This document shows, piece by piece, positions 29,563 through 37,210 of a DNA stretch of 64,000 bases. The position numbers and the translations under genes are program-made. The stretch is from Saccharothrix espanaensis DSM 44229 (GTDB taxonomy: Bacteria; Actinomycetota; Actinomycetes; Mycobacteriales; Pseudonocardiaceae), in contig NC_019673.1 of NCBI RefSeq assembly GCF_000328705.1, positions 3,162,001-3,226,000 of the forward strand. Reading direction: 5' to 3'. The stretch's first letter is position 1; the number at the start of each line of letters is the position of its first letter. The notes beneath the pieces are model-generated. The model was not told the origin of the DNA. It worked only from the letters and a program-made list of their open reading frames with translations, and did not search any database.

Positions 29563-29858
29563 CAGCTACCTCGGTAGGTGGAGTACGCGAACGGGGACAG
29601 CAGCAGCGGCACGTGGTGGTGCTCGCCGGGGTCGGTGACCCGGAAGGTCAGCACCACCTCCGGGAAGAACGGGGCCACCTCCCCGGTGTCGAACACCAGC
29701 CGGTAGACCCCGGCGGCGTCGGACGGCCAGCCGGTGATCCGGCCGTCCGGCCCGGTGACGTCCCGCGCGACGGTCGCGCCGCCGTGCTCCAGGCGGACCC
29801 GCAGGCCGGCGGCGGGCCGACCCCGCGCGGCGTCGAGCACGTGGGTGCTGATCGTCAC
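29562..29858 (-). CDS. uraH: 5-hydroxyisourate hydrolase (transthyretin-like)
   Basis: 98 residues, GTG 29858 with GGAGG. Transthyretin fold with the N-terminal STHVLDAARGRPAAGLRVRL, the middle TVLT-type strand replaced by VVLTFRV, HHHVPLLLSPFAYSTYRGS at the end; the C-terminal YRGS is the family signature and His in HVL and HHHV form the active site. Hydrolyses 5-hydroxyisourate made by uricase. It is the first gene of the operon, facing pucR. Uricase and OHCU decarboxylase are not in the window. Confidence 0.93.
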   Translation of the reverse strand: MTISTHVLDAARGRPAAGLRVRLEHGGATVARDVTGPDGRITGWPSDAAGVYRLVFDTGEVAPFFPEVVLTFRVTDPGEHHHVPLLLSPFAYSTYRGS

Positions 29859-29872
29859 TCGTCCTCCCTCGG

Positions 29873-29971
29873 TGTGTGAGCCAGTACACAGAGCGGGCCG
29901 GCTGTTCGGCTACGGCTGCGGCGCATGAATCCCAGGCTCCTCCGGCGAGTGGATTTGTGCTTTCCTACAAA
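29873..29971. promoter_or_regulatory. Candidate operators in the uraH-pucR divergent region
   Basis: Two short inverted repeats lie between the divergent starts: TGTGT/ACACA at 29873-29890 (8-base spacer) and TTTGT/ACAAA at 29954-29971 (8-base spacer). The matching geometry suggests one dimeric regulator, plausibly PucR, acting on the purine operon and itself. No experimental consensus is claimed. Confidence 0.35.
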
Positions 29972-30020
29972 CACGATCGGACGAAGGTGGACCGCCCGGA
30001 CGACGTCGAGGAGGTGCGCT

Positions 30021-31664
30021 GTGCTGGTTCGCGATCTGCTGCGGATGCCCGAGCTGCGGCTGCGCCTCACCGTCGGCGAGCAGTGGCTGGACCGGCCCGT
30101 GACCAGGCTCTACGGCACCGAGCTGCCCAACCCGGCGCGCTACCTGGCCGGCGGTGAGCTGGTCGTGTCCGGGCTGCTGTGGTACCGCTCGGCGGCCGAC
30201 TGCGAGACGTTCGCGGCGGCGCTCGCGGAAGGTGGCGCGGCCGGGCTCGCGGCCAGCACGCCGGTCGTCGGCAAGCTGCCCGAGGCCCTGGTCGAGGCGT
30301 GCCGGCGACACCGGATCCCGCTGCTGGAGGTGCCGGTCGACCTGTCGTTCGCGCTGATCACCGAGCGGGTCGTGCTGGAACTGGCCGCCGAGCGGGTCGG
30401 CGACGCGGGCGCGCAGCTCGGCCGGCACCGGCGGCTGCTGACCGTGGTCGCCGGCGGCGGCGGCCTGGACGAACTGCTCGCCGCCGGCTCCGCCGAACTG
30501 GGCGCGGCCTGCCGGGTGCTGTCCACCACCGGCCACGTCGTGGCCGGCCCAGCCCTGCCCGGCCCAGCCCTGCCCGGTGCTGCCCCGTCCGGCGCCGCCC
30601 TGCCCGGTGCCGGCCCGTCCGGTGCCGTCCCGTCCGACGCCGCCGCGCTGGTCCGGGAATTCCTCCAGGCCGACCGGCTGCCCAAGGTCGCCCGCCGCAC
30701 CACCCTGCTCCCCGTGGCCGAGCGCGGCGGGTCGCGGCTGGCCACCTGGATCCTGGCCGTCGAGGGCGACCGGGCGCACGACGAGGTCGCGGCCGAGCTG
30801 GCCAGCCTGGTCGGCGTCGAGCGGGCCCGGGTCGTACAGGGCAGGCGGATCGAGAACCGCGCCGCCGGCCCCCTGCTGCGCGAGCTGCTCAGCGGCACCG
30901 GTGACCTCACCGCCCGCACCGCCGCCGTCGGCTGGGACGCCGACACGGCGCTGCGGGTCCTCGTCGCCTCCGCCTCGGACGGCCGGGTGGACGCGCTGGC
31001 GGCACTGGTCGCCGAGGTGCTGGCCCCCGTGACCCCGCACGCCCTGGTCGGCGCGGTCGACGGCGAGGTGTACGCGGTCGCGCCCTCGGCGGCGATCGCC
31101 CCCACGGCGATGGGCGTTTCGTCGGCGGCGGACGGATCTTCGCCGGCCGGTGGGTCGCTGGCCGGTGGGTCTCCGCCGGTGGGCTGGGCCGAGCCGGTGC
31201 GGGCCGCGTTGCGGGCCGTCGAACCCGGTCTGGGCGGTACGCGGGTGCTGGTGGGCATCTCGTCGCCGGTCGCCGCGACCGGTCTGCGCGGTGCGGCGGA
31301 GGAAGCGGCGCACGCGCGTCGGTTGGGCGAGCGGCGGGCCGGGCGCACGTGCGTGGTGGCGGGGGAGGAGATCGCGCTGCACCAGCTCCTGCTCGCGGGC
31401 GTCCCCGAGGAGCTGCGCGGCTCGTTGCGCCGGCGGGTGCTCGGGCCGGTGCTGGACTACGACGCCGAACACGGCACCGACCTGGTCGGCACGCTCCGGG
31501 TGTTCCTCGACCGCTCCGGCTCGTGGACGGCCGCCGCCGGCCAGTTGCACGTGCACGTCAACACGTTGCGCTACCGGATGGGCCGGGTGGAGGACCTGCT
31601 GGGCGTGGACCTGGCGGACTTCACCGTCCGCGTGGACCTGTACCTGGCCCTGCAAGCGGGGTGA
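30021..31664 (+). CDS. PucR-family purine catabolism regulator
   Basis: 547 residues; GTG 30021 with GAGGAGG 6 bases upstream. N-terminal PucR domain (VRDLLRMPELRLRLTVGEQW, GGELVVSGLLWYRS), a GGDEF-like middle region, and a C-terminal helix-turn-helix (LRVFLDRSGSWTAAAGQLHV, HVNTLRYRMGRVEDLLGVDL). Divergent from the purine operon, so it is the likely controller in response to purine availability. Unusual: residues about 176-205 are six tandem pentapeptides (GPALP, GPALP, GAAPS, GAALP, GAGPS, GAVPS), and a second Gly/Ser/Pro-rich linker lies near residue 370. These look like flexible hinges. Confidence 0.9.
   Translation: MLVRDLLRMPELRLRLTVGEQWLDRPVTRLYGTELPNPARYLAGGELVVSGLLWYRSAADCETFAAALAEGGAAGLAASTPVVGKLPEALVEACRRHRIPLLEVPVDLSFALITERVVLELAAERVGDAGAQLGRHRRLLTVVAGGGGLDELLAAGSAELGAACRVLSTTGHVVAGPALPGPALPGAAPSGAALPGAGPSGAVPSDAAALVREFLQADRLPKVARRTTLLPVAERGGSRLATWILAVEGDRAHDEVAAELASLVGVERARVVQGRRIENRAAGPLLRELLSGTGDLTARTAAVGWDADTALRVLVASASDGRVDALAALVAEVLAPVTPHALVGAVDGEVYAVAPSAAIAPTAMGVSSAADGSSPAGGSLAGGSPPVGWAEPVRAALRAVEPGLGGTRVLVGISSPVAATGLRGAAEEAAHARRLGERRAGRTCVVAGEEIALHQLLLAGVPEELRGSLRRRVLGPVLDYDAEHGTDLVGTLRVFLDRSGSWTAAAGQLHVHVNTLRYRMGRVEDLLGVDLADFTVRVDLYLALQAG
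30546..30635 (+). repeat. Six tandem 15-bp units inside pucR
   Basis: Units start at 30546, 30561, 30576, 30591, 30606 and 30621. The first two are identical (GGCCCAGCCCTGCCC); the others follow GGYGCYGNCCYGYCC. Each encodes one G-x-x-x-P/S pentapeptide, so copy-number change would lengthen the linker without shifting the frame. Confidence 0.85.
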
Positions 31665-31674
31665 TACTGGAGCC

Positions 31675-32049
31675 ATGGCCCCCTGGGGCAACCTCGCGCT
31701 GTTCGCGGCCGCCGCCCTCGCGCCGTCCGCGCTGTACTGGGCCGCGCTCCGGGTCCCCCGCGTCGTCGGCCGGCTCCGCCGAGAACCCGCTGCGCCGCAG
31801 GGGCTTCCCATCGAACGCCTGGCAGCGGACCTGAGGCGGGTGCGCGCGGCGCTCGCGCGAGTCGAGCCGGGCACGCCGCAGGCCCGCCGTGCGGGGGCGC
31901 GGCAGGCGTACGACGCCCTGTTGGCACAGGCTTGTGCAGCGCTCGACGTGACGCACCGGCTGGACGTCGTCCCGGAGGGCGTCGACCGCGAGATCGAGCG
32001 GCTGAGGGTCGAGGAGTCGTTGCGGCAAGCCGGTGTGGTGGTCTCCTGA
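31675..32049 (+). CDS. Small membrane-anchored protein, unknown function
   Basis: 124 residues, ATG 31675, 10 bp after pucR. One N-terminal membrane helix (NLALFAAAALAPSALYWAAL) is followed by a charged, helical cytoplasmic part: AADLRRVRAALARVEPG, ARQAYDALLAQACAALDVTH and PEGVDREIERLRVEESLR. The layout resembles short conserved actinobacterial hypotheticals, but I recognise no named domain. The stop codon is embedded in a strong inverted repeat that ends transcription. Possibly co-transcribed with pucR. Confidence 0.65.
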   Translation: MAPWGNLALFAAAALAPSALYWAALRVPRVVGRLRREPAAPQGLPIERLAADLRRVRAALARVEPGTPQARRAGARQAYDALLAQACAALDVTHRLDVVPEGVDREIERLRVEESLRQAGVVVS

Positions 32050-32074
32050 CCCCGCCGTGGGCCAGGAGACCACC
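32037..32074. terminator. Inverted repeat spanning the stop codon
   Basis: GGTGGTCTCCTG (32037-32048) and CAGGAGACCACC (32063-32074) are perfect 12-bp arms with a 14-base loop; the upstream gene's TGA (32047-32049) lies in the left arm. It separates convergent genes and probably works in both directions. Confidence 0.7.
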
Positions 32075-32112
32075 GGAGTGTCAGCGCACCGGCGCGAACG
32101 CGTCCACCGCCG

Positions 32113-33522
32113 TCACTCCCGGCACTTCTTGCCGCTGTTGATGCAGTTCACCACCCGCTGCATGATCTCGTCGGACATCACGTTCGCGAAGTCGTCGTGG
32201 TCGGAGAACGGGTTGTGCTCCTCCTCGGGGAACGCGTCGACCGCGTACTGGCCGTTGGCCTGCACGTCGCGCGGGATGTTGTAGGTCAGGCTGATCCGGA
32301 GCTGCGGCACGGCCCGGAAACCCTTGGGGCAGCGCCCGTTCTGGTCCGGGTAGACGATGTGGTCGCGGTGGTTGGCGCTGTCGGTGTTCTTGCCGTCCCA
32401 GCAGCTCGCGAAGTCGTGCACGCGCTTGACCTTGCTGCCCTGCGGGCAGATCGGGTACTTGTTGATCAGCACCTTGTCCTCGAAACCGGTGCAGGTCCAG
32501 GAGTTGCGGGCGTTCTTGGTGCCGTTGGTGGAGACCTTGGCGTCGCCGTAGAGCACGCGCAGGAACTGCGGCATCGCGGTGACCTTGCCGACCGGGCTGC
32601 CCCGGAAGGAGATGTCGACGACCTCGGGGCGCTGGATGTCGCCCTCGTTGCCGGGCAGTTCGTTCTCGTCGCTCGCGCTCTTGCCGTCGCCCTTCTCCGG
32701 TGCGTCCGGCTCGGCCTCGCGCTGCTCGTCGGCCACCTTCACGTCCTCGGCGTCACCGTCCTTCACCGTGCACGGGGCGAGCCGTTGCAGCCCGCGCGGC
32801 CGTTGCGCGACCCGGTCGATGGCGTCGGCGATCCGGTTGATGGTCGCGGACCGCTTGTCCCGCAACGGCTTGAGCACCTGGTTGTTGACCGCGCCCGGGT
32901 CGTCCACGTTGATCGACTTGAGCTTGGTGTTCGCCTCGGCGACCTGGTCCTTGAGCGCCGTGAGGTTGCGGTCCACCTCGGCCCTGGCCTGGCGCGGGAC
33001 CTCGCGCAGCTTGCGCTTGACGTCCGGGCACTCGACCTGGGCGTTCGCGGGCTGTCCGGGCTCCCCGCCCTCGTCCTCGGTGTCGATCCGCACCACGGGC
33101 CAGAAGTAGGTGGACTTGTCGCCGTTCTTGCAGGTGGTGTCGCCTTCGAGCAGGCTCTCGTCGGTCGAGTCGGCGTCCGTGGTCACGTTGCCCACGTAGT
33201 CGTGCAGGTGCTGCGCGCCGTTGCGGACACCGGGCTGGGCGATGAAGTTGTCCGGGTTGAAGTGACCGTTCTCGTTGCGACCGCAGTCCACGCCGAACGT
33301 GCCGGTCGTCGCGTCCCGCTCCGGCCTGGGCGCCTTGACGTTGCGGCCCTGCTTGGTGATGTCGACGAACAGGGACTTGTCGGCCCCGTCCGCCTGGGCC
33401 GTGCCCTGGTCGCCGGTGGTGGAGATCGCGACCGCCAGGCCGGTCGCCAGGGCCAGTCCGGCGAGCCCGGCGGTGAGCTTGGTGCGCCGGGAGAACCGGT
33501 GGCGCCCCTGGTTTCGCGTCAT
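32113..33522 (-). CDS. Secreted DUF1996 protein
   Basis: 469 residues, ATG 33522. A signal peptide follows a basic start (RRTKLTAGLAGLALATGLAV). The DUF1996 core is recognisable by RNENGHFNPDNFIAQPG, NGAQHLHDYVGN, STYFWPVVR and, late, CWDGKNTDSANHRDHIVYPD, CPKGFRAVPQLRISLTYNI. A helical, charged insertion of about 150 residues (KRKLREVPRQARAEVDRNLT to the acidic SASDENELPGNEGDI) separates the two halves, which is unusual for this domain. Related proteins are secreted by fungi and actinomycetes; no activity is established. The C-terminus has a Cys pair (VNCINSGKKCRE). Confidence 0.82.
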   Translation of the reverse strand: MTRNQGRHRFSRRTKLTAGLAGLALATGLAVAISTTGDQGTAQADGADKSLFVDITKQGRNVKAPRPERDATTGTFGVDCGRNENGHFNPDNFIAQPGVRNGAQHLHDYVGNVTTDADSTDESLLEGDTTCKNGDKSTYFWPVVRIDTEDEGGEPGQPANAQVECPDVKRKLREVPRQARAEVDRNLTALKDQVAEANTKLKSINVDDPGAVNNQVLKPLRDKRSATINRIADAIDRVAQRPRGLQRLAPCTVKDGDAEDVKVADEQREAEPDAPEKGDGKSASDENELPGNEGDIQRPEVVDISFRGSPVGKVTAMPQFLRVLYGDAKVSTNGTKNARNSWTCTGFEDKVLINKYPICPQGSKVKRVHDFASCWDGKNTDSANHRDHIVYPDQNGRCPKGFRAVPQLRISLTYNIPRDVQANGQYAVDAFPEEEHNPFSDHDDFANVMSDEIMQRVVNCINSGKKCRE

Positions 33523-33801
33523 GGATGTGTCACCTCGTCGTAGGTACGCGCATGAGCTTCGAACCCCGACCGCCGGTGGGCGGCGGACACCGTGGCATAC
33601 GTACCACTCCCGGTCCGCGACCTGTTCGTTACCCGTTCGTTACCAGGTTCCGCCCCCTAACTTCCGGCCGGCGTGCCTCGTTCGGGTGCGACCGCTCGGC
33701 ACAACCCGCGCGGCGGTTGGATTCGGATGCCGTTCTGTGACACTCGAATCACGCGGGGTGGAACGGGGAGGTCACGCGTGAGGCGAGGCGGGGAGAACGT
33801 G

Positions 33802-35850
33802 GTGTCCGGCACGGCCCAAGGCCCCGTGGTGCAGGCGGGCAGCGTTGGGGAGGTGCACTTCCACAGCGGCACACCCCAACCCCTCATCCCCTACCAACTC
33901 CCACCACCGCCCAGGCTGTTCACCAGCAGACACCGCGAACTCGCCGACCTCGACCACTGGCTGACCGCCGCCGAACCGCTGGTCGCCGTCGTGAGCGGAC
34001 CCGGCGGCGTCGGCAAGACGTCACTGGCGCTGCGCTGGCTGCACGGGTCCAGAACCCAGTTCCCGGACGGCCAGCTCTACGTCGACCTCGGCGCGCACGC
34101 ACCGGAGGGCCCCGCCGTCCCGGAGGAGGTCCTGGAGTGGTTCCTGCTCGCGCTCGGCGTGCCAGGTGCCGACGTCCCGCCGGGGTTGGCTCGACGACAG
34201 GCCCTGTTCCGGTCGCTCACGGCAGACCGCGCGCTGTCGTTGCTGCTGGACAACGCGGTGTCGGCCGCCCAGGTCCGGTCGCTGCTGCCCACCTCGACCC
34301 GCAGCGCGGTGTTGGCCACCAGCCGGTGGCGGCTCGGCGGGCTGGCCGTGGACGGGGCCCGGTTCGTGGAGGTGGAGTCCTTCGACGTCGACTCGTCACT
34401 GGAGCTGCTCGAACGCGCCGTCGGTCGGCGCGTCGCCTCGGAGCCCGACGCGGCCCGGGAACTCGCCCATCTGTGCGGCGGCCTCCCGATCGCGCTGTCG
34501 GTGGTGGGCGCGCGGCTGTCCACCCACCCGAGGCGCACGCTGTCCGGGGAGGTCGGCTCGCTGCGGACCGAGCGGCTGGCCAAGCTGGCGCTTGACGACG
34601 ACGTTTCCGTGGAAGCCGTGTTCGACCTGTCCTACGTGGACCTCCCCGCACGGCACGCAAGGGTCTACCGGTTGTGCGCACTGCACCCCGGCCACTCCTT
34701 CGGCGTCGAGGCGGCGGCCGCCGCAGCCGGTGAACCCCCGGGCGACGTGGCACCCGTGCTCGCAGATCTGGTGGAGAAGAACCTCTTGGCCGAGGTGGCG
34801 GACGAGCGATTCCGCTTCCACGACCTGTTGCGGCTGCACGCGCGCCAGCACGCGGACCGGGACTCCGCTGCGCAGCGCGACGCGGCGTCCCGGCGCGTGG
34901 TCGAGTGGTACCTGGACCGGCTGGTCGGCGCGGACCTGGCGCTGCGGCCCACCCGGCACCGGGTCGGTCCGCGCTACCACGGTGACGTCGTCGCGTCGTC
35001 CGGCCCGCGCGCCGCACTGAACTGGCTGGAGGGCGAACGGGCCAACCTCCGCGAGTCCTGCCGGGTCGCCGCCGAGATGGGCTGGGACGACCTGGTGTGG
35101 CAGTTCTGCGAGGCGATGTGGGGGTTCTACCTGCACGCCAGGCATTCCGACGACTGGTTCGCCCTGCACGCGCTGGGCGTCCCGGCGGCGGTGCGGCTGG
35201 GCGACCGCGTCGCGGAGGCGAAGCTGCGCGCGCAGCTCACCTACTCCTACAGCTCACTGGGGTACTTCGCCGACGCGGAACGGGAGGGCGTGCGCGCGCT
35301 GGAGATCGCGGAGGAGGACGGCGACCGGCAAGGCGTCGCGGTGGCGCTGACCGAACTCGGCGGCGTGGCCCAGGGCTCGGGCGATCTGCCGCGGGCGCTG
35401 CGGTGGCTGACCCGGGCCCGGGACGTCCGGCGCGGCATCGGACCGCGCCGCGCCGAGGCCCTGTGCGGGCGGCGGATCGGGGAGGTGCTCGCCGCACTCG
35501 GCCGGGACGACGAGGGCCTGGCCGAACTGGCCGCCGCCGCCGAGTCGATGGCGGCCGTGGGCGACCACGTCGGCCAGGCGCGGTGCCTGATGTCCACCGG
35601 CGGCCTCCACCTGCGCCGCGGACGCCCGGCGCGGGCCGTGAGCCACCTGGAGTCGGCGCTGGACGTGGTCCGCCGAGTGGGTTCGCCGTTCTACGAGGCC
35701 GAGATCCGGGCGTCGCTTGGGGAGGCCGCCGAAGGTGTCGGCGACCTCCCCACCGCCCGGCGGCACTACGCGCTGGCTCTCGCGCTGCTGCCGACCGGGA
35801 ACCCGAAGGCCGCCACGATCAGCGCCCGGCTGGCCGCGCTGGACCGCTGA
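33802..35850 (+). CDS. STAND NTPase with NB-ARC and TPR repeats
   Basis: 682 residues; GTG 33802 chosen for GGGGAG 6 bases upstream (GTG 33778 also possible). A short N-terminal motif (GPVVQAGSVGEVHFHSG) is found before the NTPase in many actinobacterial STAND proteins. The P-loop GPGGVGKTS is at residues 66-74, sensor blocks are ALSLLLDNAVSAAQVRSLLP and ATSRWRLGGLAVDGAR, and the GxP motif is LCGGLPIALSVVGARL. From about residue 430 the protein is TPR-like helical repeats (ADAEREGVRALEIAEEDGDR, GDLPRALRWLTRARDVRR). No DNA-binding, TIR or other effector domain is visible. It could be a signalling switch or a defence protein. Confidence 0.82.
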   Translation: MSGTAQGPVVQAGSVGEVHFHSGTPQPLIPYQLPPPPRLFTSRHRELADLDHWLTAAEPLVAVVSGPGGVGKTSLALRWLHGSRTQFPDGQLYVDLGAHAPEGPAVPEEVLEWFLLALGVPGADVPPGLARRQALFRSLTADRALSLLLDNAVSAAQVRSLLPTSTRSAVLATSRWRLGGLAVDGARFVEVESFDVDSSLELLERAVGRRVASEPDAARELAHLCGGLPIALSVVGARLSTHPRRTLSGEVGSLRTERLAKLALDDDVSVEAVFDLSYVDLPARHARVYRLCALHPGHSFGVEAAAAAAGEPPGDVAPVLADLVEKNLLAEVADERFRFHDLLRLHARQHADRDSAAQRDAASRRVVEWYLDRLVGADLALRPTRHRVGPRYHGDVVASSGPRAALNWLEGERANLRESCRVAAEMGWDDLVWQFCEAMWGFYLHARHSDDWFALHALGVPAAVRLGDRVAEAKLRAQLTYSYSSLGYFADAEREGVRALEIAEEDGDRQGVAVALTELGGVAQGSGDLPRALRWLTRARDVRRGIGPRRAEALCGRRIGEVLAALGRDDEGLAELAAAAESMAAVGDHVGQARCLMSTGGLHLRRGRPARAVSHLESALDVVRRVGSPFYEAEIRASLGEAAEGVGDLPTARRHYALALALLPTGNPKAATISARLAALDR

Positions 35851-36008
35851 CCACACTCGACCAGCACGTCGGCCAGCGCGAGCCGGGCGGGCGCGGCCCG
35901 ACCCACCTCGCCGATCACGACCTGGTCGACCCGGCCGTCACCGGTGGCGACGACCAGTCGGTGCAGCCCCGCACCCAGGCCGTCCACCACCAGACACACC
36001 CTCACACC
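35766..36008 (-). CDS. Possible 80-residue protein after the GT-B gene
   Basis: GTG 36008 lies two bases into the end of the preceding gene (GTG-TGA-GGG context). The first 50 residues look coding (CLVVDGLGAGLHRLVVATGD, VDQVVIGEVGRAAP). The last 28 codons run antisense through the STAND gene's 3' end. It may be a truncated gene rather than a functional one. No family recognised. Confidence 0.3.
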   Translation of the reverse strand, partial: GVRVCLVVDGLGAGLHRLVVATGDGRVDQVVIGEVGRAAPARLALADVLVECGQRSSAASRALIVAAFGFPVGSSARASA

Positions 36009-37210
36009 CGCTCCGGGCGCAGGGGCAGCGGCACCGGCACCGGCACCCGCTCGGTGACCGCCGGGACGTCCGGCTCCGGCAGGTCCATCAGGCGGTACAT
36101 CACCGCGCGCAGGGCGGACGCCGCCTGCCCCGGCCGCGACGACACCAACCCGGCGATGGCCGCGGCGTCCCCGCGCGCGACGAGCTGCGGCGCGACCGGC
36201 CGGTCGGGGTCGAGTTCGGCGAACCGGCCGCGCACGGCGTCGGCGAGGCTGCCCCGGCGGACGTTGCCCTCCGGGAACGACGCCAAGGTGACCGGCGTGC
36301 CGACCGCCGCGGCGTACTGGGTGGTGGACCCGTGGTCGCCCAGCACGTGGTCGCTGGCCACCGCGGCCGCCCGCCACCCCTCCTCCGGCGGGATCACCAG
36401 CAGCCCGGCTTCGATGCAGTCGTGCAGCCAGGCCCGGATCTGCCAGCGCCCGTGGACGCTCCACGCGTTCGGGTGCAGCACCAGCGCGACCCGGTCGTCG
36501 GGCAGCTCGTCGAGCAGCGACCGGCACAGCGCGAACCGCCGCCCGAAGGTCGAGTCCGGCGCCCAGGTGGAGCTCACCGTGATGAGCCGCCGGCCGGCCG
36601 GCACGCCCAGCGCCGCCCGGTACCGGTCCCGGGCCGGCAGGCTCGCGACCATCCGGTCCAGGCAGAGGTCGCCCACCACTACGGCGGTGTGCGCAGCCTC
36701 GGGGCACGACGACCGCAGCCCGGCCAGCTCGTCGTCGTGGGTGAGCCCGATCGCGGCTGGCAGCACCCGCCCGCGCCGAGTCAGCGACTCGCGGCTGAGC
36801 CCGGCGTGCGGCATGCCATGCGGACCTGTGTGCCTGCTGAACTTCCGCGACGCGAGGTGCCCGGCCCCGTGCGGCAGCAGCAGCACCGGCCCGCGCGCCT
36901 GGTCGATGTCGTTGTACCCGGCTGCCAGCACCAGGTCGAACTCGTGGTTCACTGCCTGCTGCCACGGCACGACCACGGCCTCCTGCCGCCGGACGAGGTC
37001 TTGCGTGCCCTGCCACCACTGCCCGGTGTCGGTCACCGAGAACACCACCTGTATGCGGGGATCGTTGCGCAGCAGCGGAACCACGTCCGCGATCAACCGG
37101 ATCCCGGCCGCCGGGTGCGGCACCATGACCAGCACGGTCCGGCGGACCGGGACGGTGACCCGCCGGTCGGCGTCCGGCCCGATCGGTCCCCGGATCCAGT
37201 GCCCGCTCAC
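36002..37210 (-). CDS. GT-B-fold transferase, CDP-glycerol glycerophosphotransferase-like
   Basis: 402 residues; GTG 37210 overlaps the dehydrogenase stop. The order of motifs fits the GT-B fold: TVLVMVPHPAAGIRLIADVV, FDLVLAAGYNDI, VLLLPHGAGHLASRKFSRHT, AVVVGDLCLDRM, LITVSSTWAPDSTFG, VALVLHPNAWSVHG and VLGDHGSTTQYAAAVGTPV. The H-G-AGH and GDHGSTTQYAAAVGTP blocks resemble teichoic-acid and UDP-sugar transferases/epimerases. Such actinobacterial proteins are often labelled only hypothetical. Coupled to the nucleotide-sugar dehydrogenase, so it probably uses or transfers its product onto an envelope glycan. Specific reaction unknown. Confidence 0.6.
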   Translation of the reverse strand: MSGHWIRGPIGPDADRRVTVPVRRTVLVMVPHPAAGIRLIADVVPLLRNDPRIQVVFSVTDTGQWWQGTQDLVRRQEAVVVPWQQAVNHEFDLVLAAGYNDIDQARGPVLLLPHGAGHLASRKFSRHTGPHGMPHAGLSRESLTRRGRVLPAAIGLTHDDELAGLRSSCPEAAHTAVVVGDLCLDRMVASLPARDRYRAALGVPAGRRLITVSSTWAPDSTFGRRFALCRSLLDELPDDRVALVLHPNAWSVHGRWQIRAWLHDCIEAGLLVIPPEEGWRAAAVASDHVLGDHGSTTQYAAAVGTPVTLASFPEGNVRRGSLADAVRGRFAELDPDRPVAPQLVARGDAAAIAGLVSSRPGQAASALRAVMYRLMDLPEPDVPAVTERVPVPVPLPLRPERV

